This document shows positions 1-8,351 of a stretch of 64,000 nt of DNA, in pieces. Position numbers and translations under genes: made by a program. Source of the stretch: Thalassobius sp049116315 (lineage in GTDB: Bacteria; Pseudomonadota; Alphaproteobacteria; Rhodobacterales; Rhodobacteraceae); the NCBI GenBank assembly GCA_049116315.1, contig JAGDZD010000007.1:310001-374000 (forward strand). The letters are read 5' to 3'. Positions within the stretch are counted from its first letter, which is position 1. Each line of letters opens with the position of its first letter. The notes beneath the pieces are model-generated. The model searched no databases. It was not told the origin of the DNA and saw nothing but the letters and a program-made list of their open reading frames with translations.

Positions 1-338
1 GCGATCAACACCAGACTGTTGCCCAAAAGATCAACGCGGGTGTCTTCAACCAAAAGTCCCTCTGATTGGAGGTGGTCCATCCAGAGCTGATTGGCCGAAA
101 TAAAGACATCCGCTGGGGCGCCAATTTCGATCTGACGGGCAAGGGACGAGCTGCCGGCGTAGGACATCACAACGGGTGTGGCGTTGGTGCTGTGCCATGC
201 GTCTACTACCTCATCCAAGGCTGTTCTTAGGCTGGCGGCGGCAAAGACAGTGATCTCTTGGGCCTGCGCAACAGCGGGCAGTAGGCAGGTGCTTAGCACC
301 AGCATCAAACGTCGTATGAAATGCATCCCATGGTTCAT
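1..338 (-). CDS. modA: Molybdate ABC transporter, periplasmic binding protein ModA (3' end beyond window)
   Basis: Binds molybdate in the periplasm for a ModBC importer. I read 112 codons from ATG at 338 to the window edge, so the C-terminal half is missing. The N-terminus has a basic start, a hydrophobic core and an AQA-type cleavage site around residue 25, followed by EITVFAAASL, the usual start of mature ModA. The motif SYAGSSSLARQI (anion-binding serines) and GAPADVFISAN follow at the expected spacing. modB and modC would lie to the left, outside the window. Alternative: a related tungstate or other oxyanion binder. Confidence 0.85.
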   Translation of the reverse strand, partial: MNHGMHFIRRLMLVLSTCLLPAVAQAQEITVFAAASLRTALDEVVDAWHSTNATPVVMSYAGSSSLARQIEIGAPADVFISANQLWMDHLQSEGLLVEDTRVDLLGNSLVLI

Positions 339-472
339 CTGGGCAGAATTTAGCGTGGCGCGGGAATGTTCAAGAGCCGATTGCGCAAATGCGTGGATTG
401 AGGCTGTAAATAACCAGCCCGAACAAGGTTTTGCGGATTGGCCACGCTGGCCCGTGCCTCTAAACGGATGGG

Positions 473-817
473 CTATTCTGTCTCTGCAGCGGCATCAGTC
501 GGCGCACAAAACAGTTTGTACAACAGCCCGATCACCTGGGATGTGTTGTCATCGGCCAAGGAGTAGTAGATCGCCTTGCCGTCCCGGCGCGGGGTCACCA
601 GATTTTCTTCGCGCAACCGTGCCAACATCTGGCTGACCGCCGCTTGACGCATGTCCAGCAACTGCTCCAGTTCCCCCACCGATTTTTCGCCCGAGCCCAG
701 GTGACACAAAATCATCAGCCGTCCTTCATGTGCCAATGTTTTAAGATAGGCAGCAGCGGCCTGTGCATTGGTGGCCATTTCAGAAGGAGGAGTTTGCATC
801 GGTGCCAAAGCGGTCAT
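473..817 (-). CDS. ArsR/SmtB-family repressor with SqrR/BigR-type cysteine pair
   Basis: 114-residue winged-helix regulator. The recognition helix lies around MRQAAVSQMLARLRE (residues 56-70) and the wing around RRDGKAIYYSL. It has exactly two conserved-looking cysteines, Cys38 (ILCHL) and Cys104 (LFCAP), 66 residues apart. That matches the spacing of the two persulfide-sensing cysteines in SqrR and BigR as I remember them. No arsenic- or zinc-type metal motif is seen. The inferred role is a reactive-sulfur-responsive repressor, but its neighbours (modA, an MFS pump) are not sulfur genes. No convincing Shine-Dalgarno precedes ATG 817, so the start is uncertain; Met14 is an alternative. Confidence 0.8.
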   Translation of the reverse strand: MTALAPMQTPPSEMATNAQAAAAYLKTLAHEGRLMILCHLGSGEKSVGELEQLLDMRQAAVSQMLARLREENLVTPRRDGKAIYYSLADDNTSQVIGLLYKLFCAPTDAAAETE

Positions 818-876
818 TTAGGTGTGGTCTCGTCTCAAAGTCATGTTGGTTCAGGCGGATTATGTCATCCCCGCCA

Positions 877-891
877 CCCATTTCAAATGGG
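877..891. promoter_or_regulatory. Perfect 15-nt palindrome upstream of the ArsR-family gene
   Basis: CCCATTT-C-AAATGGG is a perfect inverted repeat with one central base, and it extends two more pairs on each side after an A/A mismatch. It lies about 60 bases upstream of the ArsR-family start on the minus strand, where an autoregulatory operator would sit. It is not the ATTC-N8-GAAT form I recall for SqrR, so the assignment is only inferred from position and symmetry. Confidence 0.4.
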
Positions 892-1035
892 AGGTCTGGT
901 ATAAATCTACAAGAGTTTGCGGCAAAATGCACGCTTTGACGGCATTGTTGGGCGGTTCTGCGCCGCAAAGCCTTGGGGATTGCCCCTCAAATATCCTTGC
1001 AGCAGCAGGATTTGAAACGGGGTTCGACGGGCGAA

Positions 1036-2259
1036 TTAGTCAGAGGAGTCGCGCCGATCTGCACCCGGTGTGATCATTCCAAACAGGATCAGGGCCGCAA
1101 GCATCATCACCGAGGCGGCCAAAAACGGAGCGCCGGGCAGATACAGCGCCGCATCACCGTGGGTGAAGGCGGCAAAGATCTGCGTCATGATCAGCGGACC
1201 GATAATCATCGCAACTGACGTCACACTGGTGAGCACCCCTTGCAGCTGTCCTTGCTGATCGTCGGGCACCGCGCGCGACAGAAATCCTTGGAGGGCGGGA
1301 ATGCCAAGTGCACCCAAAGCGATCACAGGGATTAAGGCCAAGGTCCAAAAGGCAGAGGTGACAAAGGTCAGGATCAACAGTGAAATGAGCTCGATTGCGA
1401 GGCCCAAGATCACCGTGCGGCTGTCTCCCAGCCACTTGATGGCAGGCCCAACCAGCGCGCCTTGGACCACAGCCATACCAACGCCGTAAAGCGCCAAAGA
1501 AAGCCCGATCATCCCCGTGGACCAGCCAAACCGTTCGGTTGTGAAATAGGCCCAGATCACCGGGTACACGATTGAGGCCAATTGGTAGAGAAAGAACACC
1601 GCAACCAGCCCACGAATTGAGGGGAACTTGGCCAAGGCCTGAAAAGAAGACAGCGGGTTAGAGGCACGCCAGCTGAAGCGACGCTTGACCGAGGTGTCCA
1701 CCGTTTCAGGCAGGATCAAAGCGCCAAACAGCGCGTTTGCGGCCGTCAAACCTGCCGCAAGAAGGAAGGGCGCTCGAGTGCCAAATTCGGCGAGCAAGCC
1801 CCCCAGAATAGGCCCGATGACAAAGCCCAATCCAAAGCCAGCACCGACCAAACCAAAGCGTTTGGCTTTTTCAGCCGGGGTAGAGATATCCGCCATATAA
1901 GCCATAGCGGTGGAATGGGTCGCGGCAGTGATTCCGCCGACAATGCGGCCAATCAAGAGCAACCAAATGGTGCCGGCCACCGACATCACCAGATAATCCG
2001 CCGCCATCACCACCAGAGAAATCAGCAACACCGGGCGTCGCCCAAAGACGTCCGACAGGCGCCCCAGCAAAGGACCAAAGAGAAATTGCATCACCGCAAA
2101 GGAGGTGGACAAAATCCCGCCCCAGATCGCGGCCTGCGCCAAAGAGCTGCCGCCCACTTCGCGGATAAGATCCGGCATCACCGGCATGATCAGACCGATG
2201 CCCATCGCATCGATGGCCACAGTGATCAGGATGAAGACAACGGGCAAATTGGGTTTCAT
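1036..2259 (-). CDS. MFS drug-efflux transporter, TetA-like (DHA1 family)
   Basis: 407-residue inner-membrane proton antiporter with twelve predicted hydrophobic segments. The first segment VVFILITVAIDAMGIGLIMPVMPDL and the following loop motif GPLLGRLSDVFGRRPVLL (MFS motif A) are typical of tetracycline and multidrug exporters of the DHA1 group. The second-half motif is weaker, as usual. I chose ATG 2259 (MKPNLPVVF) because a further 17 residues upstream look non-coding. It lies just upstream of the ArsR-family gene on the same strand with a gap of about 220 bases. The substrate cannot be read from sequence. Confidence 0.8.
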   Translation of the reverse strand: MKPNLPVVFILITVAIDAMGIGLIMPVMPDLIREVGGSSLAQAAIWGGILSTSFAVMQFLFGPLLGRLSDVFGRRPVLLISLVVMAADYLVMSVAGTIWLLLIGRIVGGITAATHSTAMAYMADISTPAEKAKRFGLVGAGFGLGFVIGPILGGLLAEFGTRAPFLLAAGLTAANALFGALILPETVDTSVKRRFSWRASNPLSSFQALAKFPSIRGLVAVFFLYQLASIVYPVIWAYFTTERFGWSTGMIGLSLALYGVGMAVVQGALVGPAIKWLGDSRTVILGLAIELISLLILTFVTSAFWTLALIPVIALGALGIPALQGFLSRAVPDDQQGQLQGVLTSVTSVAMIIGPLIMTQIFAAFTHGDAALYLPGAPFLAASVMMLAALILFGMITPGADRRDSSD

Positions 2260-2366
2260 GGCGGACCTAAGAATGGGGCTGTGTAAAACGATTTGGGAGT
2301 AGGTAAGCACGCAGGCGCAAAGAAAAAGCCCCGCGCGTCATTCGGGTCAGGAGCGATGCAAAAATG

Positions 2367-2431
2367 AAGCAGGGGGCGCTGCCCCCTCTGCGCGGGGCGC
2401 ATTCACCCCTGAGGTATTTGCCCCAAGAAAA
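2367..2431 (-). repeat. Dispersed GC-rich intergenic repeat, copy A
   Basis: Read on the minus strand this stretch runs CTTGGGGCAAATACCTCAGG, then GGGTGAATGCGCCCC and a GGGGGC-AGC-GCCCCC hairpin. The same layout (CTTGCC, AATACTC, run of G, hairpin) occurs at 19641-19688 and 41364-41410. It sits downstream of pcaB-proximal sequence between two leftward genes. Function unknown. Confidence 0.55.
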
Positions 2432-2433
2432 AG

Positions 2434-3762
2434 TCAAAGAGCGTTGACGCGTGCGGCAAACGCGCGAGCGTCTTGGGCGGCGGTGCCGATTTGGTGTTCT
2501 GGGTCAAAAATGGCATCCAGCGATGCCTCGGGGAATTGGGCCTGTGCCAGATCTTTGAGCGCGGTGTGCGTGTCGATTGCTTGGGCACAGAGGGTTTTCA
2601 CGGCAGCCTGGGCGTCGGGGCGCGGCATATGGCGCGCCAGCTCAAAGCTGAGCGCTTCGGCGTGGATTTGTCCGTGCTGATCGGCCAAGGCCCGGGCCAT
2701 GGCGATTGGATTTGGGCTGAGGCAGGGGATGAGCTGGGTGCTTGTTTCGAGCGTGGCCGCCGCGCAAAGGCAGAGCTGCGGCAGGCTGAGCCATTCTGTG
2801 AACCAAGCGGCTCCGTCGCGATCTTGGCGGTGCAGACCTGCGCCTTGGACAATGGCATTGACGCCGATGGTTTGGCGCGCAAGGGCGGCAATGGCGGCGG
2901 GCTGAACCGGGTTTTGTTTCTGCGGCATGGTGGAAGAGCCGCCAGAGGTGGCGAGCGTCAGTTCGTTGAGGTCGGTTTGGGTCATCAACAGCTGATCTTC
3001 GGCCATTTTCCCCAAAGCCGTTGCCAGTTGGGTGAGCCATGCGCAGAGGGTGAGAATTGGGCTGCGATCGCTGTGCCAGCTGCGTTTGGGATCGATGAGG
3101 CCCAAGGCCTGCGCGAGGGAGGCGCGCGTGGTGGCAGCTTGGGGGCCCAGAGCCGCGCTGGTGCCGGCCGCGCCGGAGAGTGAGACCCAGAGCACTCGGC
3201 TGCGCAGCCCTTCCATTCCGGCCAACAGGTCAAGCAGTGGCGCGCCCCAATGCGCGACGGTGGCGCCAAAGCTTGTTGGGGTGGCGTGTTGGCCATAGGT
3301 GCGCCCTGCCATAGGCAGCGCGGCGTGGCGTTCTGAGAGGTCGGCGAGCGCCGTCAGGAGGCTGCGCAGACCCGTTTCCATATGGTTCAGCATCTGGCGC
3401 AGTCGCAGCATCTGGGCAGTATCCATAATGTCTTGCGAGGTGGCCCCCCAATGGACGTATTGCGCATGCTCTGGGGCTTGCATTTCTTTGCGAAATGCGG
3501 CCACCAGAGCAGGAACCGGCACGCCGTTTTGACCGGTGGCTTTACTGAGGTTGCCGGGGTCGATCTGAACCTCCATGCAGGAGCGGTGGATATAAGCGGC
3601 AGAGTCTTGTGGGATCACCCCAAGCTCACCTTGGACCTTGGCCAAAGCGCCTTCGACCAACAGCATGGCCCGAACTTCAGCCGAGTCAGTGAACAGCTTG
3701 CCGATGTCCCCAACGGGAAACAGGCGGTGGTAAAGGTCTGAAGTGAATACCGACGCGGCCAT
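2434..3762 (-). CDS. pcaB: 3-carboxy-cis,cis-muconate cycloisomerase
   Basis: Converts beta-carboxymuconate, the product of protocatechuate ring cleavage, to gamma-carboxymuconolactone. The 442-residue protein belongs to the fumarase/aspartase superfamily: the signature GGSSTMPQKQNPV is present near residue 280, and HWGATSQDIMDTA near residue 105 is the usual substrate loop. Length fits the bacterial PcaB family. It is the last gene of the leftward pca cluster, 3 bases after an extra alpha/beta hydrolase gene. The start ATG 3762 gives the standard N-terminus. Confidence 0.93.
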   Translation of the reverse strand: MAASVFTSDLYHRLFPVGDIGKLFTDSAEVRAMLLVEGALAKVQGELGVIPQDSAAYIHRSCMEVQIDPGNLSKATGQNGVPVPALVAAFRKEMQAPEHAQYVHWGATSQDIMDTAQMLRLRQMLNHMETGLRSLLTALADLSERHAALPMAGRTYGQHATPTSFGATVAHWGAPLLDLLAGMEGLRSRVLWVSLSGAAGTSAALGPQAATTRASLAQALGLIDPKRSWHSDRSPILTLCAWLTQLATALGKMAEDQLLMTQTDLNELTLATSGGSSTMPQKQNPVQPAAIAALARQTIGVNAIVQGAGLHRQDRDGAAWFTEWLSLPQLCLCAAATLETSTQLIPCLSPNPIAMARALADQHGQIHAEALSFELARHMPRPDAQAAVKTLCAQAIDTHTALKDLAQAQFPEASLDAIFDPEHQIGTAAQDARAFAARVNAL

Positions 3763-3765
3763 GTC

Positions 3766-4485
3766 TTATCCTTTGGCGATGTGATCGAGGTGGTGCGCCA
3801 GCAGCTGTGGCGCAGAGAAAAACGGGGAGTGGTCGCACTCCATAGTGACTATTTGATCGCAGGGCCAGTCTTGGGTCATTTCGATCTGAAAGTCCGGCGG
3901 GATGGTTTGATCCAAAGAACACCGGATGTAGCTGCGCGCCACGTTGTCGTAGCGCGCGGTGGTGTGGACCGGCACCGCTGTGGGGGCAGTGCTTTGGATG
4001 GTCAGGCGTGGCCGGGCGTAATCCGCGGTGCCGGAGGGGCTGGTGTTGTAAAACAACGCGGTCAGTTTTGCCGGATCGGCAAACCAGCCTTTGCGATCTG
4101 CGCTGGGATGTATGGCAGCGAGCAGGGGCTGGGTTTTGGCCTCCATGCGGCGCTGCGACAAAGACAGGCCCGGCTTGGGCACATAGGCACAGAGGTAGAC
4201 CAGATGTTGCACCAAATGGGGGTGTTGCTCAGCCACTTGGGTGATGGGATATCCGGCCATGGAATGCCCCACCAAAACAGGGGGTGTGTCAAAGGTGGCT
4301 AAGGCTGTGTGAAGTGCGGAGGCGTAAAGATCTAAGGTGACATCTTGATAGGGCGTGGTGTCAGCGCCGTGGCTGGGCAGATCGATGGCGTGCGCCTCAT
4401 GGCCAAGGGCGCATAATTCGGGCAGCAGATCGCGCCAACACCAAGCGCCGTGGCAGGCGCCATGCACCAACAAAAACGCCGCCAT
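3766..4485 (-). CDS. Alpha/beta hydrolase of the methylesterase/hydroxynitrile-lyase type within the pca operon
   Basis: 239 residues. LLVHGACHGAWCW (oxyanion region) opens the fold, the nucleophile serine is in VGHSMAGYP near residue 95, and the histidine is in MECDHSPFF near residue 217. This pattern is that of the plant-like methylesterase (SABP2)/hydroxynitrile lyase group. It is not PcaD, which is encoded separately in this operon. It starts right after the pcaG stop and is followed 3 bases later by pcaB, so it is surely co-transcribed. A plausible inferred role is hydrolysis of an aromatic ester that feeds protocatechuate, but nothing in the sequence fixes the substrate. Confidence 0.75.
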   Translation of the reverse strand: MAAFLLVHGACHGAWCWRDLLPELCALGHEAHAIDLPSHGADTTPYQDVTLDLYASALHTALATFDTPPVLVGHSMAGYPITQVAEQHPHLVQHLVYLCAYVPKPGLSLSQRRMEAKTQPLLAAIHPSADRKGWFADPAKLTALFYNTSPSGTADYARPRLTIQSTAPTAVPVHTTARYDNVARSYIRCSLDQTIPPDFQIEMTQDWPCDQIVTMECDHSPFFSAPQLLAHHLDHIAKG

Positions 4486-5085
4486 TCAAAGATCCAGAAA
4501 CACGGTTTCACCGTCGCCTTGCAAGCGGATGTCAAAGCGATACTGGGTGTCGCTGGTCTTGGTGGCAATCAAGGTCTCTACGCGTGGGCGATGTTCGATG
4601 CGGCTCAGCAGCGGGTCCGCACTGTTGTCTTCGTCCGAGAAATAGATCCGGGTTTGCAGCCCAGTGTTGATGCCACGCGCGACAATCCACAAGGATATAT
4701 GGGGCGCCTGAAAGCCGCCGCCGCGGTGGGGTGTTTTTCCGGGTTTTACGGTGCGCAGGGTGAATTCTCCGGTGTCATTGTCCGCGGCAAAGCGGCAAAA
4801 TCCGCTGACCTTTGGATCGGCAGAGGGGTGGCCGGGAAAATGACCCGCTGCATCCGGCTGCCAGCTCTCCAGCATCGCGTCTTTCAAGGTCCAGCCGGTT
4901 GCGTCTCGGACGGCGCCGGTGATGGTGATGATCTGGCCTTTCGCACCGTCGTTGATCGGGCTTACACCAAGGTCGTGTGGATAGACATTGGGCAGGCCTG
5001 CAAAGCTGGGAATGCAGCCGATATGCACATAGGGGCCGGCGGTTTGGGATGGGGTTTCGGTCAGATGTGTCAGGGTTTGGACCAC
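4486..5085 (-). CDS. pcaG: Protocatechuate 3,4-dioxygenase, alpha subunit
   Basis: 199 residues. With PcaH it forms the iron(III) enzyme that opens protocatechuate between its two hydroxyl groups. The N-terminal ETPSQTAGPYVHIG and the later GGGFQAPHISLWIVARG are characteristic of the alpha chain, which has the dioxygenase fold but lacks the full set of iron ligands. It lies 2 bases after pcaH on the same strand, the usual H-G order. Confidence 0.95.
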   Translation of the reverse strand: MVQTLTHLTETPSQTAGPYVHIGCIPSFAGLPNVYPHDLGVSPINDGAKGQIITITGAVRDATGWTLKDAMLESWQPDAAGHFPGHPSADPKVSGFCRFAADNDTGEFTLRTVKPGKTPHRGGGFQAPHISLWIVARGINTGLQTRIYFSDEDNSADPLLSRIEHRPRVETLIATKTSDTQYRFDIRLQGDGETVFLDL

Positions 5086-5087
5086 AA

Positions 5088-5837
5088 TTACATCCCCTCT
5101 GGTTTGTTTTCGAACATTGTCTGGCGGCGTCCACGCAAGACAATGTCAAACTTGTAGGCAAGAAAATCCAACGGTCGGGACTTTGAAAAATCCAGCGGAG
5201 CGACCAGTTGGTCCAACTGACTGCGATCTTTGACCGTGGCGGCAATTGGACAGTGGTTGATCAGAGGGTCGCCCTCAAAATACATCTGCGTGATCAGGCG
5301 CTGACCAAAACTGTGACCAAAGACCGAGATGTGGATATGCATCGGGCGCCAGTCGTTGGCGCGGTTGGGCCAGGGATAGGCCCCGGGTCGGATTGTTAGG
5401 AATTCATAATACCCGTTTTCATCCGTGATTGTGCGTCCACAGCCGCCGAAGTTTGGATCCAGCGGGGCGTGATAGCCGTCTTTGATATGGCGATAGCGCC
5501 CACCGGCGTTGGCTTGCCAGATCTCAACCAGCGTATGGGGTACTGGGCGCGCGGTTTCATCAAGAACCCGCCCATGCATCAAGATGCGTTCTCCGATCGC
5601 TGGTTGAGCGGGATCGCCCGAATAATTCAGGATCAAGTTGTTGTCCAAAGCGCCGATCTCAGAGTGACCAAACCGTGGGCCGGTCTCTTCGCTGAGCGTT
5701 GATTCCATCGACAAGAGTGGCAGATTAGGCGACCGCGTCACGCTGGTCTTATAGTCCACGTCATAGGCGACGGGATGTGCGGCGCGATTGCGTGGGATCA
5801 AGGGGCCAGAGGCGGTCGTCTTCTCACGCGGGCTCAT
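5088..5837 (-). CDS. pcaH: Protocatechuate 3,4-dioxygenase, beta subunit
   Basis: 249 residues; this chain carries the catalytic iron. The two tyrosine ligands are visible in GGRYRH and PGAYPW, and the two histidines in RPMHIHIS, in the order known for intradiol dioxygenases. The start ATG 5837 overlaps the 3' end of pcaC by 4 bases, consistent with translational coupling in the operon pcaD-C-H-G. Confidence 0.96.
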   Translation of the reverse strand: MSPREKTTASGPLIPRNRAAHPVAYDVDYKTSVTRSPNLPLLSMESTLSEETGPRFGHSEIGALDNNLILNYSGDPAQPAIGERILMHGRVLDETARPVPHTLVEIWQANAGGRYRHIKDGYHAPLDPNFGGCGRTITDENGYYEFLTIRPGAYPWPNRANDWRPMHIHISVFGHSFGQRLITQMYFEGDPLINHCPIAATVKDRSQLDQLVAPLDFSKSRPLDFLAYKFDIVLRGRRQTMFENKPEGM

Positions 5838-6223
5838 GATGGCTCTGCCTCCATTTCGGCATAGGTGGCTTTGGCAATTTTCAGGGCCTGATTGGCGCGG
5901 GGCACGCCGGCATAGATGGCCACATGTTGAAATGCTTCAAGAACGTCAGTTTTTGAAGCACCGGTGTTGGCCGTGGCGCGAATATGCATCGCGATTTCGT
6001 CGTAGTTTCCGGTGGCGGCAAGCAGGGCCAAAGTGAGCATAGAACGCTCTCTGAGGCTGATACCATCAGACGCCCAGACCGTGCCCCATGCGCCTTCGGT
6101 GATCATCGACTGAAACGGGTCATCAAACGCAGTTTTTGCGGCTTCGGCCTGATCAACATGGGCGTCGCCCAGCACTTGGCGGCGTATCGCCATCCCAGCC
6201 TTTTTGCGTTCAGACATGCCCAA
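5834..6223 (-). CDS. pcaC: 4-carboxymuconolactone decarboxylase
   Basis: 129 residues, AhpD-like helical fold. RERSMLTLALLAA and NYDEIAMHIRATANTGAS match the family, with the histidine of the active-site helix in place and no CXXC peroxiredoxin-partner motif, which separates it from AhpD proper. It converts carboxymuconolactone to the enol-lactone used by PcaD. The start overlaps the end of pcaD by 14 bases. Confidence 0.94.
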   Translation of the reverse strand: MGMSERKKAGMAIRRQVLGDAHVDQAEAAKTAFDDPFQSMITEGAWGTVWASDGISLRERSMLTLALLAATGNYDEIAMHIRATANTGASKTDVLEAFQHVAIYAGVPRANQALKIAKATYAEMEAEPS

Positions 6224-6998
6224 CCTCGGTTAAGAACTCACTCAATACCGTAGCGTATTCTTCTGGTTTCTCAATGCAGGGAATGTGGCCGGCTTTGCGC
6301 ATCAGGTGAAACTTGCTTCCGGGGATCAAATCCAGTGTTTCACGTACCAAATCGGGCGGTGTGGCGCCATCTTCGGACCCTGCGATCCCAAGGGTTGGCA
6401 AGCGCAGCCCACTGGTTGGGGTGTAAAAATCCGTGCCGGAAATGGCCTGACAACAGCCAATATAGCCTTCCAGTGGCTGACGTGTCAGCAGGTTGCGCCA
6501 CGCCGTGAGTTCGTCACTTTGTTGGAAGTCTTTGGAAAACCAGCGTTCCATCGTGACATCCGCGATCGAGGCAATGCCGCCTTCTTTGATGGCTTCAATA
6601 CGTGTGTTCCACATCTCTGGGGTTCCCACTTTCGCAGCGGTGTTGGACAGCACCATCGCGCGCACCAGATCAAGCCGTTTGACCGCAAGACCCTGTGCGA
6701 TGATCCCACCGATGCTCAAGCCGACAAAAACACAGTCTTTCACATTCAGATGGTCCAACAGCCGCTCAGCGTCGCGCACCAGCGTGCCCATCGCATAGGG
6801 GGCAGGGGGGCAATCGCTAAGACCGTGTCCCCGTTTGTCATATCGGATCACCCGCAAACCAGCGGGTAGCAACGGCATAATCGCATCCCACATCCGCAGA
6901 TCAGTGCCCAATGAGTTGGCAAAAACAATCGGAGCGCCGTTGGGGTCACCCTCTTCTTTGTAATGCAGATTGATGTCGCCAAGATTTGCAATTGTCAT
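6210..6998 (-). CDS. pcaD: 3-oxoadipate enol-lactonase
   Basis: 262-residue alpha/beta hydrolase that opens the enol-lactone to 3-oxoadipate. FANSLGTDLRMWD, the nucleophile elbow VGLSIGGIIAQGLA and the C-terminal RKAGHIPCIEKPE (histidine) agree with PcaD. I took ATG 6998, which is preceded by AAGGACACGCT, rather than an upstream in-frame start that adds 37 unrelated residues. It is the first gene of the pca cluster. The usual neighbour pcaQ (LysR activator) is absent; a 144-base gap separates it from the preceding nuclease gene. Confidence 0.92.
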   Translation of the reverse strand: MTIANLGDINLHYKEEGDPNGAPIVFANSLGTDLRMWDAIMPLLPAGLRVIRYDKRGHGLSDCPPAPYAMGTLVRDAERLLDHLNVKDCVFVGLSIGGIIAQGLAVKRLDLVRAMVLSNTAAKVGTPEMWNTRIEAIKEGGIASIADVTMERWFSKDFQQSDELTAWRNLLTRQPLEGYIGCCQAISGTDFYTPTSGLRLPTLGIAGSEDGATPPDLVRETLDLIPGSKFHLMRKAGHIPCIEKPEEYATVLSEFLTEVGHV

Positions 6999-7142
6999 AG
7001 CGTGTCCTTGTGCATGGCACGGAAAGATGTGGGGCCGCAGGGCGATGCCCTTGGCGCGGGGTGTGCTGGGCTGTGACGTCGGTGGCCCAAGACTGTTGTA
7101 CGCGATCACCCGTTGTTATGGGGGATTGCCTTTGCGTTGGGA

Positions 7143-8351
7143 TCAGGTGGGTTTGCCCATCCGAATGTGCGCCATGATCTGCCCGTGGTCTGAAGCCAGC
7201 TTGTTATAGGGCGCCTCAGGGTGGGAACCGTCAGTGATATGATCGTTGAAACAGCTGAAATAGTCCATTTCGCCAATCCGCTTGTCATAGTCAGGGTGAA
7301 AATGCCGACTGAGAAAGATCTGATCGATCGATTCATAAACCCCACCAAAGGCCGCCGTATAGACCATGTCCCGCAAGGATTTGCGGATGAACAGCTTTTC
7401 TGCTGAATGCAGCCGCACGGCTTCGATGGATTCGGTGATCTGAGCGGCATCCGGTTTGGAATAGCGATCGCTGCCGGTTTCTGCATCGTGGCGCAACATC
7501 CAAGAATAGTTCTTAAAGGGCACCTCTCCCGAAATGATTTCGGTGCTGACGGAATGCTCACCGTCATTGTAGTCCCCAAGCGCCAGAACCGGTCGCCCTT
7601 GGTCTAGCTCCGCTACGATGGCGCGTCGCAAAACCCAAGCTTCGGCCATGCGGCGCAGGGCGCTGCGCAGGCTGCCCATCGCGCGCGCCACCGGATCATA
7701 GGCCGTCAGATCCGCCTCGGGCGGGAAGGGGGCACCACTTGGGGTGATGAACTCCCCGAGTTTGGATTTCAGATGGCAACAGAACACCGTGACCACTTGA
7801 TCGCCGATGGGAATGCGGGCCTTTAGGATCGGGCGAGAGAGCCGAGAAATTGAATAGCTGCCGTTTTCATCTCCGGTCAAATCCCGCAATGGAATGTTGA
7901 GCGGCTCGTCAAGCTGTTGGATGACTTCGGGCTCTTCGACAAAGCCAAAGCGCGATAGGATCGCCACGCCGGGTCGGCGTTCGCCGGGGTTTCCGGTGTC
8001 ATTGATGTTGCGGGCAACCGCCAGACCAGCATCGGTATAAGGCGTATAGCCAAGCTTTCGAAAAATGGCCTTCTTGTGATAGCGCTTAGAGCGATCGGGC
8101 ACCACGGCCTCATTGGCGGCGATGCCACGGGTGTCGGCCTCCTCAATCACATCGCGCAGGGCGCTTTCTTCGAAAATCTCCTGAAAGCAGACGATATCAG
8201 CGTCTAAGGTCAACAGCTGGTCCGCAGTCCAATCCAACTTCCATGCATATTCTTCGGGGGTATAGGATTGAAACTTGTAATACTCTTGGTCCGCGCCAAT
8301 CAGGTTCTTGACGTTGAAGCTGGCAATCGTGAAATTTTTCATCTGGCTCAT
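7143..8351 (-). CDS. Endonuclease/exonuclease/phosphatase (EEP) superfamily protein
   Basis: 402 residues without a signal peptide. EEP-fold motifs are in order: IASFNVKNL (N-terminal Asn), DIVCFQEIFE (metal-binding Glu), CCHLKSK, LALGDYND (catalytic Asp/Asn) and SDHGQIMAHI near the C-terminus (Asp-His). Substrate cannot be told: DNA-repair nuclease, phosphodiesterase and sphingomyelinase-like enzymes share the fold. Its ATG overlaps the stop of the upstream dehydratase (ATGA), so they are translationally coupled. Confidence 0.75.
   Translation of the reverse strand: MSQMKNFTIASFNVKNLIGADQEYYKFQSYTPEEYAWKLDWTADQLLTLDADIVCFQEIFEESALRDVIEEADTRGIAANEAVVPDRSKRYHKKAIFRKLGYTPYTDAGLAVARNINDTGNPGERRPGVAILSRFGFVEEPEVIQQLDEPLNIPLRDLTGDENGSYSISRLSRPILKARIPIGDQVVTVFCCHLKSKLGEFITPSGAPFPPEADLTAYDPVARAMGSLRSALRRMAEAWVLRRAIVAELDQGRPVLALGDYNDGEHSVSTEIISGEVPFKNYSWMLRHDAETGSDRYSKPDAAQITESIEAVRLHSAEKLFIRKSLRDMVYTAAFGGVYESIDQIFLSRHFHPDYDKRIGEMDYFSCFNDHITDGSHPEAPYNKLASDHGQIMAHIRMGKPT

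Noticed and set aside
2473..3183. 236-codon rightward open frame opposite pcaB
   Set aside because: Repetitive Gly/Ala/Arg composition of a complementary-strand shadow; pcaB is unmistakable.
7000..7142. Possible PcaQ site (ATAAC ... GGGTGAT) before pcaD
   Set aside because: Only one half resembles the ATAACC-N4-GGTTAA pattern I recall; too weak to list.
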